A DNA stretch of 36,720 nucleotides, from the NCBI RefSeq assembly GCF_004348515.1, contig NZ_SMKH01000042.1:1-36720 (forward strand). The letters run 5' to 3'. The position numbers and the translations under genes are program-made. This stretch comes from Actinomadura sp. KC345 (GTDB lineage Bacteria > Actinomycetota > Actinomycetes > Streptosporangiales > Streptosporangiaceae). Below are positions 25,950 to 34,200 of this stretch, piece after piece; the first letter of the stretch is position 1; each line of letters opens with the position of its first letter. Under the pieces are notes generated by a model. The model ran no database searches. It was given only the letters and a program-made list of their open reading frames with translations, and was not told where the DNA came from.

Positions 25950-26039
25950 CCGGGTGGCCTCCCCACATGTCCTGAACCGCCCGGCCATCATGCCGCAGCC
26001 CGCTCATCCGCTCGCACGCGCTCCCGCCCACCGGGACGG

Positions 26040-26282
26040 TCAGGGCGCCCAGTCATGCGGCCCGAGCACGTATCCCTTGCTGGTCGAATGCAGGTGGTTG
26101 GCCTCCACCAGGTGCCCGAGCGCGGCCCACAGGTCCTCCTCGGGCGCTCCGACGAGCTCCTCGATCGTGTCGAAGTCCGCCGCGCCCCCGCCCTTGTCGA
26201 TCGTCGCGACGGTCTCGTACACGGCCAGCTCGAAGTCCGACAGCTCCTGGACGTCCCCGCGCCTGAACTCTCGCTCATCCAT
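26040..26282 (-). CDS. Small protein, possible winged-helix fold
   Basis: 80 residues starting MDEREFRRGDVQELSDFELA. The body VYETVATIDKGGGAADFDTI, then ELVGAPEEDLWAALGHLVEAN and HLHSTSKGYVLGPHDW, looks like helix-helix-helix plus a beta wing, as in small winged-helix proteins that split into 'test and respond' halves. It is acidic and has no cysteines. I do not recognise the family, and no clear ribosome site precedes the ATG, though codon use is typical. It is separated by 90 bases from the upstream end of the acyl-CoA dehydrogenase and faces the Uma2 gene divergently. Confidence 0.65.
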   Translation of the reverse strand: MDEREFRRGDVQELSDFELAVYETVATIDKGGGAADFDTIEELVGAPEEDLWAALGHLVEANHLHSTSKGYVLGPHDWAP

Positions 26283-26358
26283 AGACGAACCGTGCCCGTT
26301 CCCGGCCCGTTCTACCTGCCGCGAACGGGACCCGGGCCGTACGCTGGAGACGTACGCT

Positions 26359-26379
26359 CATACAACTACGATCTGTATG
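26359..26379. promoter_or_regulatory. Inverted repeat upstream of the Uma2 gene, candidate operator
   Basis: CATACA (26359-26364) and TGTATG (26374-26379) are perfect arms with a 9-base spacer, giving a 21-base dyad about 52 bases before the Uma2 start. A TATACT hexamer at 26401-26406 could be the -10 element; no good -35 is at standard distance, so activator or repressor control of this promoter is likely. Confidence 0.45.
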
Positions 26380-26430
26380 CGGAAGGTGGCGCTCTGCTCA
26401 TATACTCGCCCGCGAGGAAAGGAGCAGAGC

Positions 26431-27021
26431 ATGACTGTGATGGTTCATGACCCTCTGTCGCACGAGGACACCGACGTTCTCCTGGAAGGTTTCCTCGCCC
26501 TTGAGACCCCCGAGGGCTTCCGAGCCGAGCTGATCGACGGAGAGATCGTCGTGACCCCACCCCCCCTTGGCGACCATGAGGATTGGATCGCTGAGATCTC
26601 CTTGCAGATCGTCCGAGACTCCCCTCGGCGATTCCACTGGGCCGGTCAGAAGGGATTGATCATCCCTGGTGACGGTGAAGGCCGGGAGAACCGCGTGATC
26701 CCGGACATGATCATTGCTCCCGCGGAGCTGCGTTTCTTCCGAGGGACTCCCGAATGGCTGCGTCCCGACCCCGATCGTGTCGCCATGGTCGTCGAGGTGA
26801 CGTCCTCAAGGCCAGGGCCTGATCGGGGCAGCAAGCGGTACGGGTACGCGCGGGCTGGAATCCCGCTCTACCTGCTGGTGGACCGGGGTGAGGAGACGGT
26901 GACGCTGTTCAGCGGACCCGACGAGACGGCCTACAGGCACACGGACCAGGTGCCGTTCGGCAAGGCTCTCCCCTTGCCCGAGCCGTTCGAGATCGAACTG
27001 GACACCTCCGGGTTCGCCTGA
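26431..27021 (+). CDS. Uma2-family (DUF820) endonuclease-like protein
   Basis: 196 residues from an ATG with GGAAAGGAGC upstream. Residues about 15-170 show the Uma2/PD-(D/E)xK restriction-like fold: LETPEGFRAELIDGEIVVTP PP, then IPDMIIAPAEL (the PD element), VAMVVEVTSSRPGPDRGSKR (E-x-T/S and Lys), YGYARAGIPLYLLVDRGEE. Uma2 genes are multiplied in cyanobacteria and actinobacteria and their biological role is unsettled. Codon use in the first half is noticeably less GC-biased than in flanking genes, in keeping with horizontal acquisition. It ends 4 bases before the convergent sbnB gene. Confidence 0.9.
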   Translation: MTVMVHDPLSHEDTDVLLEGFLALETPEGFRAELIDGEIVVTPPPLGDHEDWIAEISLQIVRDSPRRFHWAGQKGLIIPGDGEGRENRVIPDMIIAPAELRFFRGTPEWLRPDPDRVAMVVEVTSSRPGPDRGSKRYGYARAGIPLYLLVDRGEETVTLFSGPDETAYRHTDQVPFGKALPLPEPFEIELDTSGFA

Positions 27022-27025
27022 GGCG

Positions 27026-28051
27026 TCAGCCGTAGCGCTTCATTTCGTGGAAGAAGTCGGGGACCGTGGTCAGAGCGCCTGAGGACGACACCTCGTCGTA
27101 GACGTAGCGGGCCACCGCCAGGTCCAGGACGCCCAGGCCGAACGGGGAGAAGACCACGGGCTTGTCCGCGGACGGGGTGGTCCTGCCGGTGAGGACGTCG
27201 TAGAGGGTCCCGTCGACGAAGTCGCGGTGGCCCACCTGCTGTTCGGCCAGGTGGGGGGACGTGTCGGCCTTCAGGCAGTGCTCGATGTCGTCGACGATGT
27301 TGCACGACGACAGGATGATCTCGGGGGAGAGGTCGCGCAGCGACACGTGCAGGACGAGGGGGTTGTGCGCGAACCAGGCGGGGTCGGTGACGTGGGGCTC
27401 CCCGGCGACCGTGGCGAAGACGACCAGGTCGGACGAGCGGATCAGGGACTCGGCCGACTCGTGGATCGTGATCTCGCCCTTCTCCGAGCGTTCCAGGTAG
27501 CCCTTGAAGCCCTCGGCGTGCTCCGAAGAGAGGTCGTGGATGCCCAGGGTGCCGAACGTGAAGCCGTTGCCGGCCAGGTAGGTGTGGATGTACCGGGCGA
27601 TGATGCCGACGCCGATGAAGCCGACGCGGCGGGGCCGGTCGCCGCGCCGGTCGGCGAGGGTGGCGGCGGCGAGGGCGGCGGACGCGGCGGTGCGGGCGGC
27701 GCTGATGATGGAGCTCTCCAGGCACGCGAACGGGTAGCCGGTCTCGGCGTCGTTGAGGATCAGGACGGCGGAGGCGCGGGGGATGCCGTTCGCGACGTTG
27801 CCGGGGAAGCTGGAGATCCACTTGATGCCGTGCACGCCGACGTCGCCCTTGACGGAGGCCGGCAGGGCGATGATCCGGTCGGACGGGCGGTCGGGGAAGC
27901 GCAGGAAGTAGGAGTCGGGGTTGACGGTCCGCCCCTCGCCGTGCAGCCGGTAGGCGTCCTCGACCATCCGGGTGACCTGCTCCTCCCGCCCGGCGACCGC
28001 GTCGTGGATCTGGGCGCCGGAGATCACGGCGAAAGAGGGGGCCTGCGTCAT
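27026..28051 (-). CDS. sbnB: 2,3-diaminopropionate biosynthesis protein SbnB
   Basis: 341 residues from an ATG with GGAG about 10 bases upstream. It belongs to the ornithine cyclodeaminase/mu-crystallin fold, with a Rossmann element RVGFIGVGIIARYIHTYLAG and SbnB-type features IISAARTAASAALAAATLAD, GDVGVHGIKWISSFPGN and HVSLRDLSPEIILSSCNIVDD. In staphyloferrin B biosynthesis SbnB oxidises N-(1-amino-1-carboxyl-2-ethyl)-glutamate (ACEGA) with NAD+ to give L-2,3-diaminopropionate and 2-oxoglutarate. The upstream sbnA homologue, 29 bases away on the same strand, would supply ACEGA, so the pair forms a complete Dap pathway. In this setting Dap is expected to be an NRPS building block. Confidence 0.93.
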   Translation of the reverse strand: MTQAPSFAVISGAQIHDAVAGREEQVTRMVEDAYRLHGEGRTVNPDSYFLRFPDRPSDRIIALPASVKGDVGVHGIKWISSFPGNVANGIPRASAVLILNDAETGYPFACLESSIISAARTAASAALAAATLADRRGDRPRRVGFIGVGIIARYIHTYLAGNGFTFGTLGIHDLSSEHAEGFKGYLERSEKGEITIHESAESLIRSSDLVVFATVAGEPHVTDPAWFAHNPLVLHVSLRDLSPEIILSSCNIVDDIEHCLKADTSPHLAEQQVGHRDFVDGTLYDVLTGRTTPSADKPVVFSPFGLGVLDLAVARYVYDEVSSSGALTTVPDFFHEMKRYG

Positions 28052-28080
28052 CGAAAATGCTCCGTGGTGTTCTGGGGTGA

Positions 28081-29049
28081 TCAGGCGTCGAGGATATCCG
28101 GCAGCTCTGCGCCGAAGTGCTCGCGGAGCCAGCCGTCCTCGTAGATGGAGTCCAGGTAGCGCTCGCCGAGGTCGGGGGCGATGGCCACCGCGACCGGGTC
28201 CTCGCCGGGGTACTTGGCCTCCAGCCAGCGGGACGCGCCGGACACGACGGTGCCGGTGGAGCCGCCGAACAGGAACCCCCGCGAGGACAGGGCGCGGACG
28301 GTCCGGATCGTGTCGGGCTCGGGGACGTGGACCACGTCGTCGATGAGCGACTCGTCCACCAGGCCGGGCTTGCTGCTGGTGCCGAGGCCGGGCACCATGC
28401 GGCGTTCGGGGATGCCGCCGAAGGTGACGGACCCGACCGCGTCGACGGCGACGATCGTGACGGGACGGTTGCGCTCGCGGAAGTAGCGGGCGCAGCCCAT
28501 CAGGGTCCCGGTCGTGCCCGCGCCGACGAAGAGGACCTCCAGGCCGGGGAACTCCCGGTCGATGGATGGAGCGGTCCCACGGTAGTGGGCCAGCCAGTTG
28601 TTGCGGTTGGCGTACTGGTTGAGCCACACGTACTCGGCGCCGGACTCGCACAGGTCGCGCACGTGGGCGATCCGGCCGCCGAGGTAGCCGCCGTTGGCGT
28701 CCCGGTCGGACACGACCCGGACCTCGGCGCCGAGCGCCCGCATGACCCGCATGGACGCGGGGTTGCAGCGCGGGTCGGTGACGCACACGAACCTCAGCCC
28801 CCGGCTCGCCGCGATCAGGCTGAGCGCGATGCCGAGGTTTCCGGACGACGACTCGACGATGATCGAATTCTCGGTGAGCGCGCCCTCCGCCTCGGCCGCC
28901 TCCACCATTGCGGCGGCGGCCTTCAATTTGACCGACCCCGCGAAATTGAATCCCTCGCATTTGAGGTACAGTGGGCGATCGATGACATGCCGCAGATCGA
29001 CGTAAAGGTCGTCGACATTGAAATCCTGCGGCGCGGTGATTATCGGCAC
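28081..29049 (-). CDS. sbnA: 2,3-diaminopropionate biosynthesis protein SbnA
   Basis: 322 residues from a GTG preceded by AAGGTGG 4 bases upstream; the open frame extends further upstream without a better start. PLP-dependent cysteine-synthase fold: the Schiff-base lysine is Lys41 in FAGSVKLKAA, the phosphate-binding loop is ESSSGNLGIAL, and a glycine-rich FVGAGTTGTLMGCA lies later. In the Sbn pathway this enzyme joins O-phospho-L-serine and L-glutamate to ACEGA, which SbnB converts to Dap. It is the first gene of the sbnA-sbnB operon, and a 232-base gap separates it from the divergent adenylation gene; that gap holds the dyad at 29209-29228. Confidence 0.93.
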   Translation of the reverse strand: MPIITAPQDFNVDDLYVDLRHVIDRPLYLKCEGFNFAGSVKLKAAAAMVEAAEAEGALTENSIIVESSSGNLGIALSLIAASRGLRFVCVTDPRCNPASMRVMRALGAEVRVVSDRDANGGYLGGRIAHVRDLCESGAEYVWLNQYANRNNWLAHYRGTAPSIDREFPGLEVLFVGAGTTGTLMGCARYFRERNRPVTIVAVDAVGSVTFGGIPERRMVPGLGTSSKPGLVDESLIDDVVHVPEPDTIRTVRALSSRGFLFGGSTGTVVSGASRWLEAKYPGEDPVAVAIAPDLGERYLDSIYEDGWLREHFGAELPDILDA

Positions 29050-29208
29050 ACTGCCACCTTCAAATGAAGAAACAAATCCCTCATCGTCCCCCGGAGTTCG
29101 CCGCGGTCTCGCGCCCGGCCATGGCGAAGCATCACGGTACCGGCGTGCATCTTCTCCACGCAACCCCCTACTTACCGACGGGTAGTGGCGAATGCGAGAT
29201 GCTTCTGG

Positions 29209-29228
29209 CATACCACGGATAAGGTATG
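29209..29228. promoter_or_regulatory. Inverted repeat between sbnA and the adenylation gene, candidate cluster operator
   Basis: CATACC (29209-29214) and GGTATG (29223-29228) are perfect arms with an 8-base spacer, 54 bases upstream of the adenylation gene and 160 bases upstream of sbnA. It sits in the only gap separating the two divergent transcripts of the Dap/NRPS locus, so it could co-regulate both. Classical iron-box and Zur-like patterns were looked for by eye and not seen. Confidence 0.4.
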
Positions 29229-29281
29229 TCCTCCGCTTGTTTTGGTGATGACGGTGGAGAAGTTCTACATCACGGAGAGTA

Positions 29282-30817
29282 ATGATGAATGCTCGCGGGC
29301 CCGCCGTGGACCGGTTGCTTCCCCTGGCCGGGCTGCCCGCCCTCGACGTGCCCGCGGCCCAGGTCGAGCGGGCCCGGGAGCTGGCCGCCCGGCACGGCAT
29401 GCTCCGCGAGGAGAGCGTGGACCTCGCCGATCCCGTGGTCGCGCGGGTGGAGCGGTTCGCCGCCGAGCGGGACCGTCCCGCCGTCACCGATGGGGCGCGC
29501 ACGCTCTCCTACGCGGAGCTGGCGGGGGAGGCGCGCCGGCTGGCCGCGCTGCTGGTGGACGAGGGCGTCGAGCCCGGAACGGTGGTCGGCGTCGGCGGGC
29601 CCCGCAGCGCCGGCGTGATCGCGGCGTTCCTCGCCATCGAGCTGGTCGGCGCCCTGTACGTGCCCGCCGACGAGGCGTGGCCGGCGGGGCGCGTCCGCGA
29701 CGTCCTCGCCCAGGCGGGCGCGTCCGTGCTGGTCATGGCGGACGATGCGGGCGCGCCGGCCGAGGGCGCCGCGGAGACGGGCTGCCGGGTGGTGCGGGCG
29801 GCCGCGGCGGAGGGCCTCCGGCCGTGGGCCGGTGAACCCCGCTCGCACACTCTCGGTCTGCCCCGGTACGTCCTGTTCACCTCGGGGTCGACGGGCCGCC
29901 CCAAGGGCGCGGTCGTCGAGCACCAGGGCATGGTCAACCACCTCTGGGCCAAGATCATCGACATGGGGCTGACCGGCGCGGACGTCGTCGCGTTCACGGC
30001 CCCGCTCGGCTTCGACATCTCGATCTGGCAGATGCTGTGCCCGCTGCTGCTCGGCGGCCGGGTGGAGGTCGTCGGCGACGAGGTCGCGCACGATCCGGTC
30101 GCGTTCGCGCAGGCCGTGGACGAGCGGGGCATCACGGTCGTCGAACTCGTCCCGACCATGGTCAGGCACCTCCTCGACGACCTGGCCCCCGGGCTCCGTC
30201 GTTCCGGGGGGACGCCCCCCGGGCAAAGGCCCCTGCAAGGCCTCCGCTGGATGATCGCCACCGGCGAGGAACTGCCCGCGGAGCTGTCGCGGCGCTGGCT
30301 GGACGCGATGCCGCACGCCCGCCTCCTCAACGCCTACGGCCCGACCGAGTGCTCCGACGACGTCACCCACCACACCGTCACGGCCGGCGACCTGGACCTT
30401 CTCCGCCTGCCGATCGGCACGCCGATCGTCAACGCGCGCCTGCACGTGCTGCGCGAGGAGGACGACGGCACCTGGTCCGCCTGCGACATCGGCGAGACCG
30501 GTGAGCTGTTCGTCGGCGGCGTGGTCGTCGGGCGCGGCTACCTGGGCGACGACGAGCGGACCCGCGAGGCCTTCTACCGCGACCCGTTCGGCGACTCCCC
30601 GACGGGCCGCCTCTACCGGACGGGCGACGCGGTGCGGCTGCTGCCGCCGGGCGCGGGCGGCGAGGACCGGCCCACCCTCCAGTACCTGGGACGCGTCGAC
30701 CGCCAGGTCAAGATCGCCGGGGTGCGGATGGAGCTGGGCGAGATCGAGGCGGTGCTGCAGCGGCACCCGTCGGTGGGGGCCGCCGCGGTGGTCGTGCACG
30801 AGTACCCGGCCGGGTGA
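29282..30817 (+). CDS. Stand-alone NRPS adenylation core lacking motifs A9-A10
   Basis: 511 residues (ATG at 29282; ATG at 29285 is equally good, GGAG 7 bases before it). Adenylation motifs occur in order: A1 LSYAEL (75-80), A3 [12 protein letters not shown] (198-209), A4 around Asp245 (FDISIWQ), A5 NAYGPTE (350-356), A7 YRTGD (445-449), A8 GRVDRQVKIAGVR (from 470). It then ends at HEYPAG, about 38 residues past the A8 hinge Asp473. The remaining 60 or so residues of a normal C-terminal subdomain, including A9 and the A10 Asn-Gly-Lys lysine, are absent, and no carrier domain follows. No A9/A10 can be found downstream in any frame before 31268, so this is not a simple frameshift. The missing part is found inside the NRPS at about 35756-35935. 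Reading GrsA positions by eye gives Asp-Ile-Trp-Glu-Ile-Thr-Ala-Asp-Asp; extra acidic residues fit an amine-bearing substrate such as Dap. Confidence 0.9.
   Translation: MMNARGPAVDRLLPLAGLPALDVPAAQVERARELAARHGMLREESVDLADPVVARVERFAAERDRPAVTDGARTLSYAELAGEARRLAALLVDEGVEPGTVVGVGGPRSAGVIAAFLAIELVGALYVPADEAWPAGRVRDVLAQAGASVLVMADDAGAPAEGAAETGCRVVRAAAAEGLRPWAGEPRSHTLGLPRYVLFTSGSTGRPKGAVVEHQGMVNHLWAKIIDMGLTGADVVAFTAPLGFDISIWQMLCPLLLGGRVEVVGDEVAHDPVAFAQAVDERGITVVELVPTMVRHLLDDLAPGLRRSGGTPPGQRPLQGLRWMIATGEELPAELSRRWLDAMPHARLLNAYGPTECSDDVTHHTVTAGDLDLLRLPIGTPIVNARLHVLREEDDGTWSACDIGETGELFVGGVVVGRGYLGDDERTREAFYRDPFGDSPTGRLYRTGDAVRLLPPGAGGEDRPTLQYLGRVDRQVKIAGVRMELGEIEAVLQRHPSVGAAAVVVHEYPAG
30204..30222 (+). 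repeat. Perfect hairpin inside the adenylation gene
   Basis: CCGGGGGG and CCCCCCGG form a perfect 8-base stem around ACG. In protein it lies in an insertion (RRSGGTPPGQRPLQ) before LRWMIATGEEL, at a place where adenylation domains normally have a short loop. It looks like a small palindromic element captured in frame; it could also be a tolerated sequencing artefact of a G/C run. Confidence 0.5.
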
Positions 30818-30894
30818 ATCATCACTCTTCGTAACCGTCCTGGGTCGAATGTGTTGTGAACCTTTGTCAACCGGCGAGCGTCGGCGGCCATGAA

Positions 30895-30911
30895 CGGCGG
30901 GTCGACCGCCG
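30895..30911 (+). terminator. Candidate stem-loop terminator after the adenylation gene
   Basis: CGGCGG (30895-30900) and CCGCCG (30906-30911) form a six-pair GC stem with a 5-base loop, 78 bases after the adenylation stop, followed by CCTGCTTTGTC, a poor T-tract. Weak U-tracts are common for actinomycete terminators. It is also possible that this is only a chance GC palindrome. Confidence 0.35.
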
Positions 30912-31005
30912 CCTGCTTTGTCACTCCTGTTAGCAATGGGCCGGGCCAAGTTCTGCTTTTGAGGGGATTGCGAGGCATGTGACAGGCTGGTTGACTGTGG
31001 CTCCG

Positions 31006-31019
31006 CTACTCCTGAGTAG
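31006..31019. promoter_or_regulatory. Dyad CTACTC-CT-GAGTAG upstream of NRPS
   Basis: Perfect 6-base arms around two bases, 248 bases upstream of the NRPS start and 9 bases after a TTGACT hexamer (30991-30996). A regulator binding here could overlap a promoter spacer or -10 region. The -10 element itself is not convincing. Confidence 0.3.
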
Positions 31020-31267
31020 AACGTGGGTCCAGGGCGGTCCGGGGCAAGGGCGGAACATGGCGGCGCTCTGTATTGACCGGACCACGGTGCGTTGGCTCCC
31101 GGGTGGACGCGGGGCGATCGCGTTCCCGGAAGGGACTCGGGGTGAAAGGGGACGGGGAACAGCCCGATTTCTGTGGTCATTCTCTTTCATTTTCTGCCCG
31201 TCGGCGCCGGGCCGGTGCCGACTTCGGGTGTAAAGCAAACCCCCTTCGACCGGGAAAGTGCCGCTTG

Positions 31268-34200
31268 ATGTCCACCGAGTACGTTCCTCTTTCGGCCGCT
31301 CAGCGGAGCGTCTGGTACGCGCAGCAGCTGGCTCCCGAAACGCCGATTCACATCGCGCAGTACATCGAGATCGATGGGCCGCTCGACCACGGGCTGTTCG
31401 ACCGGGTGGCGCGCATCGCGGCGCACGAGGCACTCGCGCAGAACGCGCGGCTGGCCGACGTCGACGGCGTCGCGCACCAGATTCTCGACCCGGACGCGAG
31501 CGCGTCGATCCCCCTCGTGGACCTTTCCGGCGAGCCCGACCCGGAGGCCGCCGCGCGGGCGTGGACGGACGCGCGGATGGCCGAGCCGCTGCCCGCGGAC
31601 GGCGAGCGGCTGTTCCACACGGCGCTGCTGCGGCTGTCGCCCGAGCGGCACCGGTGGTTCGTGCGCGCCCACCACGTGGCCCTGGACGGCTACGGCGGCC
31701 TGCTGATCAGCCGCCGCGCCGCGGAGGTCTACACCCTCCTCGCCTCCGGCGGCGAGTACGAGGCGGGAGAGCTGGGAGACTTCCGGAAGGTCCTCGCCGA
31801 GGAGGAGGACTACCGCGCGTCGGAGAGGTTCGAGCGCGACCGCGCGTACTGGACGGAGCGGTTCGCCGACAAGCCGGTCGCGGTGTCGCTGTCGGACGCG
31901 ATGGCCGAGCCGACCGCCGACTACCTGAGCCGCATCACCGTCATCCCGCCGGACGAGACGGGCAGGCTCGCGGCCGGCGCCCGCCGGCTGCGCACCGCGG
32001 CGCCGGGACTGGCGATCGCCGCGACCGCCGCGTACGTGGCGCGGATGACCGGCACCGAGGACGTCATCCTCGGTCTCGCGGCCGCCTGCCGCACCACCGA
32101 GGCCGCCCGCGAGACCCCCGCGATGCTGTCCACGGTGCTGCCGCTGCGCGTGCGCGTCGACCCGGACATGACCGTGGAGGAGCTGGTCCGGTCGGCGACC
32201 CGGGCGACCGCGCGGGCGCTGCGCCACCAGCGGTACCGGCGCGACGACCTGCTGCGCGACCTGAAGCTGCTCGGCGAGCGCCACCGCCTGTACGGGCCGG
32301 TCATCAACGTCATGCCGTTCGACTACCGGCTGGACTTCGCCGGCCTGCCGGCCAGGGCGCACGCCATCACGACCGGCCCGGTCGACGACCTGTCGATCAA
32401 CATCTACGACAACTTCGACGGCGCGGGCATGCGCGTCGACTTCGAGGCGCACCCCGGCCTCTACACGGAGGAGCAGGTCTCCGCGCACCTGAACCGCTAC
32501 GTCGGGTTCCTGCACGCCCTCGGGGACGCCGACCCGTCCACGCCGCTCCACGAGGTGGAGCTGCTGGACGACGCCGAGCGGTTCCGCGTCCTGGAGGAGT
32601 GGAACGACACGGCCCTGCCGGTCGCGCCCGGTGCCGTCCCGGACCTGTTCGAGGCGCAGGCCGCCGCGACACCGGACCGGACGGCCGTCGTCGCCGGGGA
32701 GACCCGGCTCACCTACGCCGAGCTGAACGACCGCGCGAACCGCCTCGCCCGGCACCTGATCGAGCGCGGTGTCGGCCCCGAGGACTTCGTCGCCCTGTCC
32801 CTGCCCCGCGACGCCGGCCTCGTCGTCGCGGCGCTGGCCGTCATGAAGGCGGGCGCCGGGTACGAGCCGATCGACCTGGCGTACCCGCCCGACCGCATCG
32901 CCTACATGCTGGAGGACGCCGCCCCCGCCTGCGTCATCACGACCCGGGACGCGGAGCTGCCCGGCGGGACGCCCCGCGTCGAACTCGACGCCCTCTCCCT
33001 GGACGGCCACTCCGGCGCGGACGTCACCGACGCCGAGCGCGTCCGGCCGCTCCGCCCCGCCAACCCGGCGTACATCATCTACACGTCCGGTTCGACGGGC
33101 CGCCCCAAGGGCGTCGTCATCTCCCACGCCAACGTCCTGGACTTCTGCGCCGAGTCCATGGCGAGCTACGGCGCGGAGAGGATGCGCCGCGTCCTGTTCT
33201 CCACGTCGCTGAACTTCGACGTGTCGCTGTTCGAGTGGCTGGTGCCGCTCACATGCGGCGGCGAGATCGAGGTCGTGCGCGACCTCCTGGAGATCGCCGA
33301 GCGCGGCGGCTGGTCCGGGACGCTGATCAGCGGCGTGCCCTCCGCGCTCGCGGTGCTGCTGGGCCGCGGCGGGCTCCGGCTGGACGTCGGCGACATCGCG
33401 TTCGGCGGTGAGGCGCTGCCGCCCCAGCTCGTCCAGGACGCCCGCGCGCTGCTCCCGGACGCGCGGATCTCGAACATCTACGGCCCCACCGAGGCGACGA
33501 TCTTCGTCACCGGCTGGTACGACGACGGCAACCCCGAGGGGATCGCCCCGATCGGCCGCCCGATGGCCAACACGCGCCTCTACGTGCTGGACGGGCGGTT
33601 CCGGCCCGTCCCCGTCGGCGTCCCCGGTGAGCTGTACCTGGCGGGGGACGGGCTGGCGCGGGGATACCTGCACCGCCCCGCGCTGACCGCCGACCGGTTC
33701 GTGGCGTGCCCGTTCGGCGCGCCGGGCGAGCGGATGTACCGGACGGGCGACCTGGTCCGCTGGAACCACGCCGGGGAGATCGAGTACCTCGGCCGCCTCG
33801 ACCACCAGGTGAAGGTCCGCGGGTTCCGGATCGAGCTGGGCGAGATCGAGGCGGCGCTGTCGGCGCACCCGGCCGTCACGCAGAGCGTCGTCGCCGCCCG
33901 CCGCGACGCCGTCGGCGACGGCGTCCTCACCGGCTACGTCGTCGGCGCGGTCGATCCGGGCGAGCTGCGCGCGTTCGCCGCCAGGACCCTGCCCGCCTAC
34001 ATGGTGCCGTCCGCGATCATGGTGCTGGACGCGATGCCGCTGTCCCCGAACGGCAAGCTGGACCGGTCCGCGCTGCCGGAACCGGACTTCACGGCGGCCC
34101 CCGCCTCGCGCGGGCCGCGCGACGCCCGCGAGGAGATCCTCTGCGGGATCTTCGCCGGCGTCCTCGGCCTGGACCGGGTCGGCATCGACGACGGGTTCTT

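Larger units (their letters stand above)
30818..31267. other. 450-base noncoding gap between adenylation gene and NRPS
   Basis: No convincing gene on either strand; the short open frames lack ribosome sites and family features. GC is lower than in the flanking genes. It holds a candidate terminator at 30895-30911, a TTGACT hexamer at 30991-30996, and a dyad at 31006-31019, and it ends in a weak GGGAAAG before the NRPS ATG. I read it as terminator plus promoter region, giving the NRPS its own transcription start. Confidence 0.6.

Noticed and set aside
30979..31233. 84-residue open frame in the NRPS leader
   Set aside because: No ribosome site, no recognisable family (it is not MbtH-like), and codon use unlike neighbouring genes.
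30817..31267. Frameshift explaining the missing A9-A10 of the adenylation protein
   Set aside because: None of the three forward frames after 30817 contains an A9 text or Asn-Gly-Lys motif, and the sequence changes to low-GC noncoding DNA.
29050..31267. Iron box (IdeR/DmdR type) despite siderophore-like SbnA/SbnB and an EntF-like first C domain
   Set aside because: No TTAGGTTAGSCTAACCTAA-like sequence seen in either gap; siderophore nature of the product remains open.
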